From Sphingobium estronivorans (lineage in GTDB: Bacteria; Pseudomonadota; Alphaproteobacteria; Sphingomonadales; Sphingomonadaceae): a DNA stretch of 64,000 nucleotides. The notes beneath the pieces are model-generated. The model was not told the origin of the DNA and searched no databases. It worked only from the letters and a program-made list of their open reading frames with translations. The translations under genes and the position numbers were made by a program. Where the stretch lies: contig NZ_LFCT01000014.1 in the NCBI RefSeq assembly GCF_008692605.1, positions 62,001-126,000 of the forward strand, given 5' to 3'. This document shows positions 46,265-54,909 of the stretch, piece by piece (positions within the stretch are counted from its first letter, which is position 1; every line of letters starts with the position of its first letter).

Positions 46265-47197
46265 TTGTCCAAACGCCTGATGCCTGCCCTATTGCTGCTG
46301 CTGGCGACACCTGTTTCGGCGCAGGACACCGCGCCCCGCCCGTCGCTCCTGCCCCCCGCGCCCCGCTATATGGTGAGCGAGTCGGCAATGCAGTCGGTCC
46401 GCAATCCCAAAGAGATCGAGGCCGGGACCGGCGGTCGCCTGGGCGTGGCGCTGGTCGACAGCAAGGGCGCACTGATCCTCGGCTTCAACCGCGATGAGCG
46501 CTTTGCCATGTGTTCGACCTTCAAGGCTCCGCTTGCCGCTGCCGTCTTGACCGGCGCGGAAGGCGGAAAATTCGGCCTGGAAGGGCAGGTCAGCTTCACC
46601 AAGGCCGACATTCTAGATTATGCGCCCGTGGTGAAGAAGAACGCCAAGCGCGGCCGCATGTCGATGGAGGAACTGGCCGCCGCCGCTGTCGAGGCCAGCG
46701 ACAACAGCGCCGCCAATCTGCTGCTGCCCATGGTCGGCGGTCCCGAGGGATTGACCCGATATATTCGGGCGCATGGCGATATGGTGACTCGCCTCGACCG
46801 TACCGAACCTACGCTCAATGAAAATGCGCAGGGGGACGAGCGCGACACCACCAGTCCTGCCGCCATGGCCGGCCTGATGGCGCGGCTGATTTTTACCGAT
46901 CTGAAGCCGGCAAGCGCGGACAAGCTGCGCGGCTGGCTGAACGCCAGCACCACTGGCGGCAACCGCATCAAGGCGGGCCTGCCCAAGGGCTGGACCTCCG
47001 GCAGCAAGACCGGCAGTTGCGGCACCGCCTATAATGACGTGGCGCTGGTCAAGGCGCCTTCGGGCGAGGAATATGTCCTCGCCATCTATCTCGACCGGCC
47101 CACGGTGGATTCCAAAGCGGCCGAGGCGGCTATCGCGGAAACCGCTGGCGCAGCCCTGGATTTCGTCGGGAAAACGCAGAAAACGGGGTTGGAATAA
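46265..47197 (+). CDS. Class A serine beta-lactamase with carbapenemase-type cysteine pair
   Basis: Exported penicillin-hydrolysing enzyme, 310 aa. The start is TTG 46265, with AGGGG 7 nt upstream; ATG 46280 is an alternative inside the signal peptide. Signal peptide residues 1-20 (ALLLLLATPVSA-Q). Catalytic residues: S84/K87 in STFK (Ambler 70/73), SDN at 145-147 (130-132), E181 and N185 in EPTLN (166, 170), and KTG at 248-250 (234-236). C83 and C252 fall at Ambler 69 and 238, with S251 at 237 and R234 at 220, the set seen in NMC-A/SME/KPC-type enzymes. No ampR/penR neighbour is seen. Spectrum is unproven. Confidence 0.93.
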   Translation: MSKRLMPALLLLLATPVSAQDTAPRPSLLPPAPRYMVSESAMQSVRNPKEIEAGTGGRLGVALVDSKGALILGFNRDERFAMCSTFKAPLAAAVLTGAEGGKFGLEGQVSFTKADILDYAPVVKKNAKRGRMSMEELAAAAVEASDNSAANLLLPMVGGPEGLTRYIRAHGDMVTRLDRTEPTLNENAQGDERDTTSPAAMAGLMARLIFTDLKPASADKLRGWLNASTTGGNRIKAGLPKGWTSGSKTGSCGTAYNDVALVKAPSGEEYVLAIYLDRPTVDSKAAEAAIAETAGAALDFVGKTQKTGLE

Positions 47198-47236
47198 GCC
47201 AACCCCTTGCCATCCCTTCCACCTTTCGCCATATGC

Positions 47237-47333
47237 CGCGCCGGGAGTCGGGCGGACGTAGTCGTCGCGAACCTGGTCAGGTCCTGACGGAAGCAGCCAC
47301 AGTGATTTCGCTGCGGGTCGTTCCGGCTCCCAC
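47237..47333 (+). ncRNA. ffs: Signal recognition particle 4.5S RNA (small bacterial type)
   Basis: The conserved apical core GGTCAGGTCCTGACGGAAGCAGCC (47275-47298, containing the GGAAGCAGCC internal-loop motif) sits in a long hairpin. Its base pairs GCCGGGAG with the later CCGGCTCCC. The ends are estimates. It lies directly before dnaX, a common position in alphaproteobacteria. Confidence 0.9.
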
Positions 47334-47389
47334 CTCCATCCAGCTTTTCCGGCTTCGACAGCCTCGCACCAACCCGCTAGACTGAACCG

Positions 47390-48997
47390 ATGTCCGATTC
47401 CCCTCAGCCCTATCGCGTGCTTGCGCGCAAATACCGACCGCGCAACTTTCGCGAGCTGATCGGGCAGGATGCCATGGTCCAGACGCTGGGCAATGCGATC
47501 CGCCGGGGCCGTCTGGCCCATGCCTTTCTGATGACGGGCGTGCGCGGGGTCGGGAAGACCTCCACCGCTCGCCTGATCGCCAAGGCCCTCAACTGCATCG
47601 GCCCGGATGGGCAGGGCGGTCCGACCATCGACCCTTGCGGCGTCTGCGAACCCTGTCTGGCCATTGCCGAGGGACGGCATATCGACGTGGTCGAAATGGA
47701 CGCCGCCAGCCACACCGGCGTCGACGATGTACGTGAGATCATTGAGGCGGTGCGCTACGCCGCTGTGTCGGCCCGCTACAAGATCTACATCATCGACGAA
47801 GTCCACATGCTGTCGAAGAACGCGTTCAACGCGCTCCTGAAGACGCTGGAGGAACCACCGGCGCATGTGAAATTCCTGTTCGCGACGACCGAAGTGAACA
47901 AGGTGCCGGTGACAGTGCTGTCCCGCTGCCAGCGCTTCGACCTGCGCCGCATCCCGGCGGAACTGCTTGCCGCCCATTTCGCCCATGTGGTGGAGGCCGA
48001 ATCGGTCGCCGCCGAACCCGATGCGCTGGCCCTGATTGCGCAGGCCGCCGAAGGGTCCGCCCGTGACGGACTCTCGATCCTCGATCAGGCGATTGCCCAT
48101 GCCGAAATGGGTGAGGGCGCGCCGATGGTCACCGCCGCTCAGGTTCGCGACATGCTCGGCCTGTCGGATCGCGGCTCGACCCGCCGCCTGCTTGGGCTTT
48201 TGCTGGAAGGCGACACCGGTGCGCTGCTGGGTGCCGTGCGCGACCAATATGCGCTGGGCGTCGAGCCGCTGTCGCTGATGCGCGGGTTGCTCGAATTGAC
48301 CCACGCCGTCACGCTGGTGAAGGCTGGCCGCGACATCGCCAATCCCGGCCAGTCTGTCGAGGAACGCGAAGCGCTGGCCGACTGGGCCTCGCAACTGGGC
48401 TTCGCGCCGCTTCATCGTCTCTGGCAACTTCTTCTCAAGGGGCATGATGAGGTCGCCAGCGCGGCATTGCCCATCGAAAGCTGCGAAATGGCGCTGCTCC
48501 GCGTGATGCACGCCGCGACCATGCCCGATCCGGGCGAGATCGCCCGCCTGCTCCGCGAAGGTGCGCCCGCCCCGGCGACAGGCCAGGCGCCTGCCGCCGC
48601 CGGCGCTCCCGCCGCCCGACTGCCCGCCAGCTTCGAGGATCTGATCGAACTGCTCTATGCCCGTGGCAGAGGCCAGATATCGCAGCATCTCAAGGACTGT
48701 GCGGGCGTGTCGCAATATGCGCCGCCACTGCTGGAAATCCGCCTGACCGACCGCTGGTATGGGGAGGGCGATTTCTTCCGTGAAACGGCACGAGCGCTCA
48801 AGGATATTACCGGTGTCGCCTGGCAGGTCCGTGAGGTCGAAGGTCCCGTGGCGCCGACGTTGATGGCGCAGGAAAATCAACAGCGCGAAAACGCCCGCGC
48901 GGAAATCATGGAAACCCCGGTGGTCAAGGCGGCGCTCACCGCCTTCCCCGATGCCGAGCTTAGCGATGAGCTTGAACAATGGAGCGCAGAGCAATGA
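47390..48997 (+). CDS. dnaX: DNA polymerase III subunit gamma/tau
   Basis: Clamp-loader ATPase of 535 aa. The start is MSDSPQPYRVLARKYRPRNFRELIGQ. Walker A GVRGVGKTSTARLIA is near residue 46, a four-Cys zinc module spans CIGPDGQ to CGVCEPC (about 65-90), Walker B is YIIDEVHMLS near 130, and sensor-1 is LFATTEVNKVPVTVLSRCQ. The C-terminal part carries an Ala/Pro linker and ends DELEQWSAEQ. I see no A6/AAAAAAG-type slippery site. It overlaps ybaB by 4 nt. Confidence 0.97.
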   Translation: MSDSPQPYRVLARKYRPRNFRELIGQDAMVQTLGNAIRRGRLAHAFLMTGVRGVGKTSTARLIAKALNCIGPDGQGGPTIDPCGVCEPCLAIAEGRHIDVVEMDAASHTGVDDVREIIEAVRYAAVSARYKIYIIDEVHMLSKNAFNALLKTLEEPPAHVKFLFATTEVNKVPVTVLSRCQRFDLRRIPAELLAAHFAHVVEAESVAAEPDALALIAQAAEGSARDGLSILDQAIAHAEMGEGAPMVTAAQVRDMLGLSDRGSTRRLLGLLLEGDTGALLGAVRDQYALGVEPLSLMRGLLELTHAVTLVKAGRDIANPGQSVEEREALADWASQLGFAPLHRLWQLLLKGHDEVASAALPIESCEMALLRVMHAATMPDPGEIARLLREGAPAPATGQAPAAAGAPAARLPASFEDLIELLYARGRGQISQHLKDCAGVSQYAPPLLEIRLTDRWYGEGDFFRETARALKDITGVAWQVREVEGPVAPTLMAQENQQRENARAEIMETPVVKAALTAFPDAELSDELEQWSAEQ

Positions 48998-49317
48998 AGG
49001 ATCTGAACGAAATATTGGGCATGGCGAGCCGCGTGCAGGAGGAACTGCAACGCGCGCAGGACAATCTCGACAAGATCGAGGTCGAGGGAGCCGCGGGCGG
49101 CGGTCTGGTCAAGGTCCGCGCCTCGGCCAAGGGACGCATCACTGGCGTCTCGATCGACGACAGCCTGATGGCCGTGTCGGAAAAGCAGATGCTGGAGGAC
49201 CTGATCGCCGCCGCGTTCAACGACGCACGGAAAAAGGCCGATGAAGTCAGCAACGCCGAGATGGGCAAGATGACCGCCGGGCTGCCGCTGCCCCCCGGCT
49301 TCAAGCTGCCCTTCTGA
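48994..49317 (+). CDS. YbaB/EbfC family nucleoid-associated protein
   Basis: Small dimeric DNA-binding protein of 107 aa from ATG 48994 (overlapping the dnaX stop as ATGA). The N-terminal helix MKDLNEILGMASRVQEELQRAQDNLDKIEVEG, the beta strands VKVRASAKGRITGVSID, and the C-terminal helix with SNAEMGKMTAGLPLPPGFKLPF match the family. The dnaX-ybaB pairing (usually followed by recR) is near universal; here lon follows instead of recR. YbaB is thought to shape the nucleoid and influence replication restart. Confidence 0.95.
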   Translation: MKDLNEILGMASRVQEELQRAQDNLDKIEVEGAAGGGLVKVRASAKGRITGVSIDDSLMAVSEKQMLEDLIAAAFNDARKKADEVSNAEMGKMTAGLPLPPGFKLPF

Positions 49318-49371
49318 TCGAATTTATGGCAGGATCAGCCCTTATTCATGATTCCGATCCCATAAGGCATG

Positions 49372-49401
49372 ATTGAACCATGCGGTGACTCTCCCCATAA
49401 A
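49372..49401 (+). promoter_or_regulatory. Candidate RpoH (sigma32) promoter of lon
   Basis: ATTGAA (49372-49377; 5 of 6 to CTTGAA), a 15-nt spacer and CCCCATAAA (49393-49401), a full match to the CCCCAT core. It lies 47 bp before the lon start. Confidence 0.7.
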
Positions 49402-49448
49402 GGCGATGAACCGCATGATTGGGCTGAAGTAATCGCCCCGGAGAGTGA

Positions 49449-51845
49449 ATGACTACACAATATCCCCTGCTGCCCCTGCGCGACATCGTCGTCTTCCCGC
49501 AGATGATCGTGCCGCTGTTCGTGGGCCGCGACAAAAGCGTGTCTGCGCTCGAATCGGCGATGGAAGGCGACAAGGAAATCTTCCTCGTTTCGCAACTCGA
49601 TCCGGCAGAGGATGATCCGGGCCAGGATTCGCTCTACGATACGGGCGTCATCGCGGTGGTCCTGCAATTGCTGAAACTGCCCGACGGCACCGTCCGCGTG
49701 CTGGTGGAGGGCAAGCAGCGCGCTCGCCTTGACGGCATCGTCAATGCCGATGGCCATATGCTCGCTGACGTGACCGAGGTCGACGAACTGGCCGCCGAAG
49801 GACCGGAAGCCGCCGCGCTGATGCGCTCGGTGGCCGAGCAGTTTGAAAATTACGCCAAGCTCAACAAGAAGCTGCCCGCTGAAACCCCCGTGCAGTTGCG
49901 TGAGATTGAGGATGCGGGGCGTCTGGCCGACGCGATCGCCGCCAACATCAACGTCAAGGTCGCCGACAAGCAGTCCCTGCTGGTCGAGGCCGATCCGGTC
50001 AAGCGTCTGGAAATGGTGTTCGCCTTCATGGAGGGCGAGCTTGGCGTATTGCAGGTCGAGAAGAAGATCCGTGGCCGCGTGAAGCGGCAGATGGAGAAGA
50101 CCCAGCGCGAATATTATCTGAACGAGCAGTTGAAGGCGATCCAGCGCGAACTGGGCAATGGCGAAGGCGAGGAAGGCGATGAACTCGCCGAACTGACCGA
50201 GAAGATCGCCAAGGCCAAGCTGAGCAAGGAAGCGCGTGCCAAGGCGACGGCGGAGCTGAAGAAGCTCAAGGGCATGCAGCCCATGTCGGCCGAAGCGACG
50301 GTGGTTCGCAACTATCTCGACGTCCTGCTGGGCCTGCCCTGGGGCAAGAAGGGCAAGGTCAAGACCGACCTCAAGAAAGCGCAGGCGATCCTGGATGAGG
50401 ATCATTTCGCGCTGGAGAAGGTCAAGGACCGGATCATCGAATATCTCGCCGTGCAGGCGCGCACCAACAAGCTGAAGGGGCCGATCCTGTGCCTCGTCGG
50501 CCCTCCGGGCGTCGGCAAAACCTCGCTGGGTCGCTCGATCGCCAAGGCGACGGGCCGCGAATTCGTGCGCCAGTCGCTGGGCGGCGTGCGCGACGAAGCG
50601 GAAATCCGGGGCCACCGCCGGACCTATATCGGCTCGCTGCCGGGCAAGATCGTGACCAACCTCAAGAAGGCCGGGACGATGAACCCGCTCTTCCTGCTGG
50701 ATGAGATCGACAAGCTGGGTCAGGATTTCCGTGGCGATCCCGCGTCGGCGCTGCTCGAGGTGCTGGACCCTGAACAGAACAGCAAGTTCCAGGACCATTA
50801 TCTGGAGATCGACGTCGATCTTTCGGACGTGATGTTCGTCACGACCGCCAACTCGCTGAACCTGCCGCAACCGCTGCTCGACCGCATGGAGATCATCCGG
50901 CTGGAAGGCTATACCGAGGACGAGAAGGTCGAGATCGCCCAGCGCCATCTGCTGCCCAAGCAGATCGACGCCCATGGCCTGAAGGAAGGCGAATTCGAAG
51001 TCACCGAGGAGGCGGTTCGCGACCTGATCCGCTACTACACCCGCGAAGCCGGCGTCCGTACGCTGGAACGCGAAGTGGCGCGCCTTGCCCGCAAGGCGCT
51101 GCGCAAGATCCTCGAGGGCGCGTATGACAAGGTGACGATCACGCCGGATAACCTCGCCGACTATGCCGGGGTGCGGAAATTCCGCCATGGCGTGGGCGAG
51201 GAAGAGCATCAGATCGGCGCGGTCACGGGTCTCGCCTGGACCGAGGTGGGCGGCGAGTTGCTGACCATCGAAGCTGTGACCGTCCCGGGCAAGGGTGCGA
51301 TCAAGACCACCGGCAAGCTTGGCGAAGTCATGAACGAGTCGGTGCAGGCCGCCTTCTCCTATGTGAAGGCGCGCTCGCCCGGCTATGGGATCAAGCCCAG
51401 CATTTTCAACCGCAAGGACATCCACATCCACCTTCCCGAGGGCGCGGTGCCCAAGGACGGCCCCTCGGCGGGCATCGGTATGGTCACGACCATCGTGTCG
51501 ACGCTGACCGGCATTCCGGTCCACAAGGATGTGGCGATGACCGGCGAAGTCACCCTGCGGGGGCGGGTCCTGCCCATTGGCGGCCTGAAGGAAAAGCTGC
51601 TTGCGGCGCTGCGTGGCGGCATCAAGACGGTGCTGATCCCGGCGGAGAATGAAAAGGACCTCGCCGAAATTCCCGCTAACATCCGGGAGGGTCTGGAAAT
51701 CATTCCCGTGTCGCATGTGGATGAGGTGCTGGCGCGCGCGTTGGTGTCCAAGCCGGAAGCCATCGCCTGGACCGAGGAAGACGATCTGGCCGCCCAGCCG
51801 AATCCCGCGCAGGGACGGGACGGGGAAGCTTCGATTCGCCACTGA
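49449..51845 (+). CDS. lon: ATP-dependent protease Lon
   Basis: LonA protease of 798 aa. The N-terminal LAN domain starts [27 protein letters not shown]. The AAA+ module has Walker [16 protein letters not shown] near residue 350 and Walker [14 protein letters not shown] near 415. The protease domain has the Ser in [11 protein letters not shown] near 675 and the Lys in [16 protein letters not shown] near 718. Full length. In alphaproteobacteria Lon degrades DnaA, CcrM, SciP and misfolded proteins. It is followed by hupB, the conserved order. Confidence 0.98.
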   Translation: MTTQYPLLPLRDIVVFPQMIVPLFVGRDKSVSALESAMEGDKEIFLVSQLDPAEDDPGQDSLYDTGVIAVVLQLLKLPDGTVRVLVEGKQRARLDGIVNADGHMLADVTEVDELAAEGPEAAALMRSVAEQFENYAKLNKKLPAETPVQLREIEDAGRLADAIAANINVKVADKQSLLVEADPVKRLEMVFAFMEGELGVLQVEKKIRGRVKRQMEKTQREYYLNEQLKAIQRELGNGEGEEGDELAELTEKIAKAKLSKEARAKATAELKKLKGMQPMSAEATVVRNYLDVLLGLPWGKKGKVKTDLKKAQAILDEDHFALEKVKDRIIEYLAVQARTNKLKGPILCLVGPPGVGKTSLGRSIAKATGREFVRQSLGGVRDEAEIRGHRRTYIGSLPGKIVTNLKKAGTMNPLFLLDEIDKLGQDFRGDPASALLEVLDPEQNSKFQDHYLEIDVDLSDVMFVTTANSLNLPQPLLDRMEIIRLEGYTEDEKVEIAQRHLLPKQIDAHGLKEGEFEVTEEAVRDLIRYYTREAGVRTLEREVARLARKALRKILEGAYDKVTITPDNLADYAGVRKFRHGVGEEEHQIGAVTGLAWTEVGGELLTIEAVTVPGKGAIKTTGKLGEVMNESVQAAFSYVKARSPGYGIKPSIFNRKDIHIHLPEGAVPKDGPSAGIGMVTTIVSTLTGIPVHKDVAMTGEVTLRGRVLPIGGLKEKLLAALRGGIKTVLIPAENEKDLAEIPANIREGLEIIPVSHVDEVLARALVSKPEAIAWTEEDDLAAQPNPAQGRDGEASIRH

Positions 51846-51913
51846 GCGGGGGGCTGCTCAACCCGGTTTTACGCAAAAATCCGGTCTGAGCAGCCACCTA
51901 AACAGCTTTCTCT

Positions 51914-51942
51914 TTGACATGGGTAAAAAGCTGGGCCTTATT
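51914..51942 (+). promoter_or_regulatory. Candidate housekeeping promoter of hupB
   Basis: TTGACA at 51914-51919, a 17-nt spacer and CTTATT at 51937-51942. It lies about 60 bp before the hupB start, giving hupB its own transcript apart from lon. Confidence 0.5.
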
Positions 51943-52002
51943 GCCGCGCCTACGCCGCGATTCCTAAACTTATCCAAACAGCTAGAAGGGGGTTCCTAAG
52001 GC

Positions 52003-52275
52003 ATGAACAAGCAGGATCTTATCGGCGCGGTCGCTGAAAGCAGCGGCCTTTCCAAGAGCGACGCCAGCAAGGCCGTCGAGGGTGTTTTCGACGCCATCAC
52101 CGGCGCCCTGAAAAAGGGTGACGAGGTGCGTCTGGTCGGTTTCGGCACTTTTTCCGTTTCGCAGCGCAAGGCGTCCACCGGCCGCAACCCGCGCACCGGC
52201 GAAACGATGACGATCAAGGCTTCGGCCCAGCCAAAGTTCAAGGCCGGCAAGGGCCTGAAGGATTCGGTCAATTAA
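52003..52275 (+). CDS. hupB: DNA-binding protein HU (beta type)
   Basis: Dimeric histone-like protein of 90 aa. MNKQDLIGAVAESSGLSKSDASKAVEGVFDAI starts the family helix pair. VRLVGFGTFSVSQRKASTGRNPRTGETMTI forms the beta arms, with the DNA-intercalating Pro in RNPRTG. The start ATG follows AAGGGGGTTCCTAAGGC. The lon-hupB order is conserved in Proteobacteria. Confidence 0.98.
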   Translation: MNKQDLIGAVAESSGLSKSDASKAVEGVFDAITGALKKGDEVRLVGFGTFSVSQRKASTGRNPRTGETMTIKASAQPKFKAGKGLKDSVN

Positions 52276-52411
52276 GGTGTGTTGGACGCTCCCTGGCGGA
52301 GTGTCTTTGCCCGATTGAGCCGGATCGCGGTCGGCGAAAGTTTTACGGAGAGAACAGGCGCAGCAGCAGAAAGCAAAGCTTTCATAGCGCGCGCTGATGC
52401 GAGGATGGAGG

Positions 52412-52450
52412 AAAAGGGGGTGGACGCGGCCAGCGCTCCGTCCCCTTTTT
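52412..52450 (+). terminator. Probable terminator downstream of hupB
   Basis: AAAAGGGGG-TGGACGC pairs imperfectly with GCG-CTCCG-TCCCCTTTTT, ending in a long T-rich run. It lies about 140 bp after the hupB stop. The remaining DNA between hupB and tRNA-His (52276-52549) holds no gene I can support. Confidence 0.55.
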
Positions 52451-52549
52451 CTTTTTTATTTCGGCCTCATGACTTTTTCCGCATCAGGCCGCTTGACGGA
52501 GCGAGGAGGGCCGCATATGTGGCCCTTCTCTCAGGGGCACAGCCCCCGT

Positions 52550-52627
52550 GGCGATCGTAGCTCAGTTGGTTAGAGCGCCGGTTTGTGGTACCGGAGGTCG
52601 CGGGTTCGGATCCCGTCGATCGCCCCA
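52550..52627 (+). tRNA. tRNA-His (anticodon GTG), with encoded G-1
   Basis: G-1 at 52550 precedes the acceptor stem GCGATCG/CGATCGC, the discriminator is C73 (pairing with G-1) and CCA is encoded. The anticodon arm is CCGGT-TTGTGGT-ACCGG (GTG), and the T loop is TTCGGAT. The canonical G-1:C73 identity pair is present, unlike the A73 form reported for some alphaproteobacterial orders. Confidence 0.95.
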
Positions 52628-52692
52628 TTTTCCTTATTCTTTCCCGATAATCGGGGCTTCGCACCAGGGCTTAAGGCGATTATAGCCCACCC

Positions 52693-53064
52693 ATGGACGA
52701 AGCGCGCGACAAGGGCCTGACCCTCAATCCCAAATATGACAGAGACGGCCTGATTACCGCCGTCGTGACCGATGCCGACAGCGGCGATGTCCTGATGGTC
52801 GCGCATATGAATGCGGAGGCGTTGAAGCTCACGCTGGACACCGGCCTCGCGCATTTCTGGTCACGCAGCCGTCAATCGCTGTGGAAGAAGGGCGAAACGT
52901 CGGGTCATATGCTGCAAGTCCGCGACATCCGCATCGACTGCGATCAGGATGCCGTGTGGGTGAAGGCCGTGCCGGCTGGACCCACTTGCCATACCGGCGC
53001 CCGTTCCTGCTTCTTCCGCCATATTGGCGCGGATGGGCTGACCCCCGTCGATGCGGCTGACTAG
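52693..53064 (+). CDS. hisI: Phosphoribosyl-AMP cyclohydrolase
   Basis: Third enzyme of histidine synthesis, monofunctional, 123 aa. Motifs: [32 protein letters not shown] near residues 15-46, [17 protein letters not shown] near 55-71, the DCDQDA metal site near 80, and the zinc Cys pair in [12 protein letters not shown] near 97-108. There is no HisE domain. Isolated from other his genes in the window. Its 3' end overlaps the following lipoprotein gene by 14 nt in another frame. Confidence 0.96.
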   Translation: MDEARDKGLTLNPKYDRDGLITAVVTDADSGDVLMVAHMNAEALKLTLDTGLAHFWSRSRQSLWKKGETSGHMLQVRDIRIDCDQDAVWVKAVPAGPTCHTGARSCFFRHIGADGLTPVDAAD

Positions 53065-53584
53065 CCTCGCCGCGCTGATACTGCTTGCGGCGTGTCAACG
53101 CGAAGCAGCGCCCACGCCCGCACCGCATGAAAGCGGGGGGCAGGTGAGTTCCAGCCTGGAGCGGGCCGCCATCGAAACCGGCGTGATCGCCGATGCGGCG
53201 CAGGTGCCGGCCATCGGCCTCTACCAGCGCGTCCATGAGGCGGGGCGCGATGCGCTCTGCATGATCCCGGCGAAGAATGGCGATTACCGCTTCGGCCTGG
53301 AGGCCAGATTCGGCGAGGACCAGAGCTGCGCAGGAAGGGGTTCGGCCCGCCGCGCTGGCGACAAGCTGATTCTCCACTTCTCCCGCAGCGATCATTGCAT
53401 TGTCGTCGCCCAATATGATGGCGATCAAATATCGATCCCCGGCGTGGTCGACATGAAATGCGCGGATGTCTGTCGCGGGCGAGGTTCGCTGGAAGGCGTC
53501 AGCTTCCCGCGCATTTCCAATGACGCCGCCTCCGCTCTCCAGGCCCGCGACAGCAGCGGCAATCCCCTTTGCAAGCCTGACTGA
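53051..53584 (+). CDS. Putative lipoprotein, uncharacterised
   Basis: Exported protein of 177 aa with a short lipoprotein signal ([15 protein letters not shown], lipobox LAAC, Cys15), then a low-complexity [13 protein letters not shown] linker. The mature part has six further cysteines ([29 protein letters not shown]), suggesting disulfides in the periplasm. I recognise no family. It overlaps hisI by 14 nt, so translation may be coupled, but no functional link to histidine synthesis is evident. Convergent with the MFS gene. Confidence 0.75.
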   Translation: MRLTSLAALILLAACQREAAPTPAPHESGGQVSSSLERAAIETGVIADAAQVPAIGLYQRVHEAGRDALCMIPAKNGDYRFGLEARFGEDQSCAGRGSARRAGDKLILHFSRSDHCIVVAQYDGDQISIPGVVDMKCADVCRGRGSLEGVSFPRISNDAASALQARDSSGNPLCKPD

Positions 53585-53595
53585 TCACAGGCCGT

Positions 53596-54792
53596 TCATT
53601 CGCAGGCAAGGGTCATCGAGCGGATCGAGCGCCGCTGGAGGCTCAACGTGAGCAGGAACACCGCCAATCCGCCCAAGGCCAGCGCCGCGCCGATCCAGCC
53701 GGTCGAGGTCAATCCGTAGCCGGCCGCGATGGCCATGCCGCCAAGCCACGGCCCGATCGCATTGGCAACGTTGAAGGCGCTATGATGCGCGGCCGCGGCC
53801 AGCGTCTGGGCGTCGCCCGCCACGTCCATCAGGCGTGTCTGAAGGACGCTGCCCAGGCCGCCGCCGCCGCCGATCAGGAAAATGACCAGCGACAGGCTCC
53901 AGATATTCGACGCCATCAACGGAAACAGAGCCAGCGACGCCGCGCTCCACAGCAGCACCATGATCGCGGTTCGGCTCTGCGCCCGGTCCGCCGCCCAGGC
54001 CGCGACCAGATTGCCGATCGTCATGCCGACGCCGAAGACCGCCAGCACCACCGGCACGAGATGTTCCGATACATGGGTCACGGAAATCATGGTCGAGGCG
54101 ACATAGGTATAGACGGCAAACAGCCCGCCGAAACCGATGGCTCCGGTCAGCAGCGTCAACAGAACCTGCGGTTCTTTCAAAGCGCCCAGTTCCCGCATCG
54201 GGCTTGCCCCCGGATCGCCCGCATCACGCGGGGCGTAGAGCGCGACCAGAGTCATGGTGATTACCGCGAGCAGCGTGACAATGCCGAAACCCCAGCGCCA
54301 CCCCAGCGCCTGCCCCATCCAGTTCGCCACCGGCACGCCAATCACCGTCGCAACGGTCAGGCCCGTCATCACCCGTGCTACCGCCAGCGCGCGCCGGTCG
54401 CTGGGCACCAGCGACGCCGCCACCAGCGCCGCGACGCCGAAATAGGCGCCATGGGGCAAGCCGCTCAGAAAGCGGAACAGCAGCATGGTCGCATAATCGG
54501 GCGACAGGGCGCTCAGGCCGTTGCCGATCGCGAACAACGCCATCAGCCCGATGAGCAGCGTTCTGCGCGGCAACCGCGCGCCCAAAACCGCGATCACCGG
54601 CGCGCCGACTACCACGCCCAGCGCATAGGCGCTGATCGCATGACCGGCCATCGGTGCGCTGATATGAAGGTCGCTCGCGAAAAAGGGCAGCAGGCTCATC
54701 GCCGCAAATTCGGTGGTGCCGATGGCAAAGGCGCCCATGGCGAGCGCGAAAGTGACAAGGGCGGGGTGAATCGCGCGACTGCTTTGCGCCAT
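53596..54792 (-). CDS. MFS transporter, DHA1 drug-exporter type (AraJ/YdhP-like)
   Basis: Major facilitator with 12 predicted TM helices, 398 aa. ATG 54792 has GGAG 6 nt upstream; ATG 54804 adds 4 residues. TM1 is FALAMGAFAIGTTEFAAMSLLPFFA. The loop 2-3 signature is degenerate (GARLPRRTLLIG), and TM4-5 contains FLSGLPHGAYFGVAALVAASLVP, typical of the AraJ/Bcr-like exporters. Probably a proton-driven exporter of sugars, arabinose-like compounds or drugs; the substrate is unknown. No regulator is adjacent. Confidence 0.88.
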   Translation of the reverse strand: MAQSSRAIHPALVTFALAMGAFAIGTTEFAAMSLLPFFASDLHISAPMAGHAISAYALGVVVGAPVIAVLGARLPRRTLLIGLMALFAIGNGLSALSPDYATMLLFRFLSGLPHGAYFGVAALVAASLVPSDRRALAVARVMTGLTVATVIGVPVANWMGQALGWRWGFGIVTLLAVITMTLVALYAPRDAGDPGASPMRELGALKEPQVLLTLLTGAIGFGGLFAVYTYVASTMISVTHVSEHLVPVVLAVFGVGMTIGNLVAAWAADRAQSRTAIMVLLWSAASLALFPLMASNIWSLSLVIFLIGGGGGLGSVLQTRLMDVAGDAQTLAAAAHHSAFNVANAIGPWLGGMAIAAGYGLTSTGWIGAALALGGLAVFLLTLSLQRRSIRSMTLACE

Positions 54793-54909
54793 CGGCTGCT
54801 CCATGTTGCGATGCAATAAGGGTGAGCCTCGCAAATGATAGTGTTACCCACCGGAATCAAGCCGTGGGCCGGGTGATTTTATTGCAGTTGCTTGAGCCGC
54901 TCGCGCAAC

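Noticed and set aside
46613-48994. Very long open frame on the minus strand opposite dnaX and bla
   Set aside because: GC-rich codon bias leaves the antisense frame open; the translation has no domain pattern and the plus-strand genes are certain.
47390-48997. Programmed frameshift site in dnaX for a separate gamma product
   Set aside because: No A-rich slippery heptamer followed by a stem was found in the C-terminal coding region.
49335-51842. 835-codon minus-strand frame opposite lon
   Set aside because: Antisense of a well-conserved lon gene with no domain of its own.
52279-52560. 93-codon plus-strand frame after hupB
   Set aside because: It runs through a terminator hairpin into tRNA-His and has no ribosome site or family pattern.
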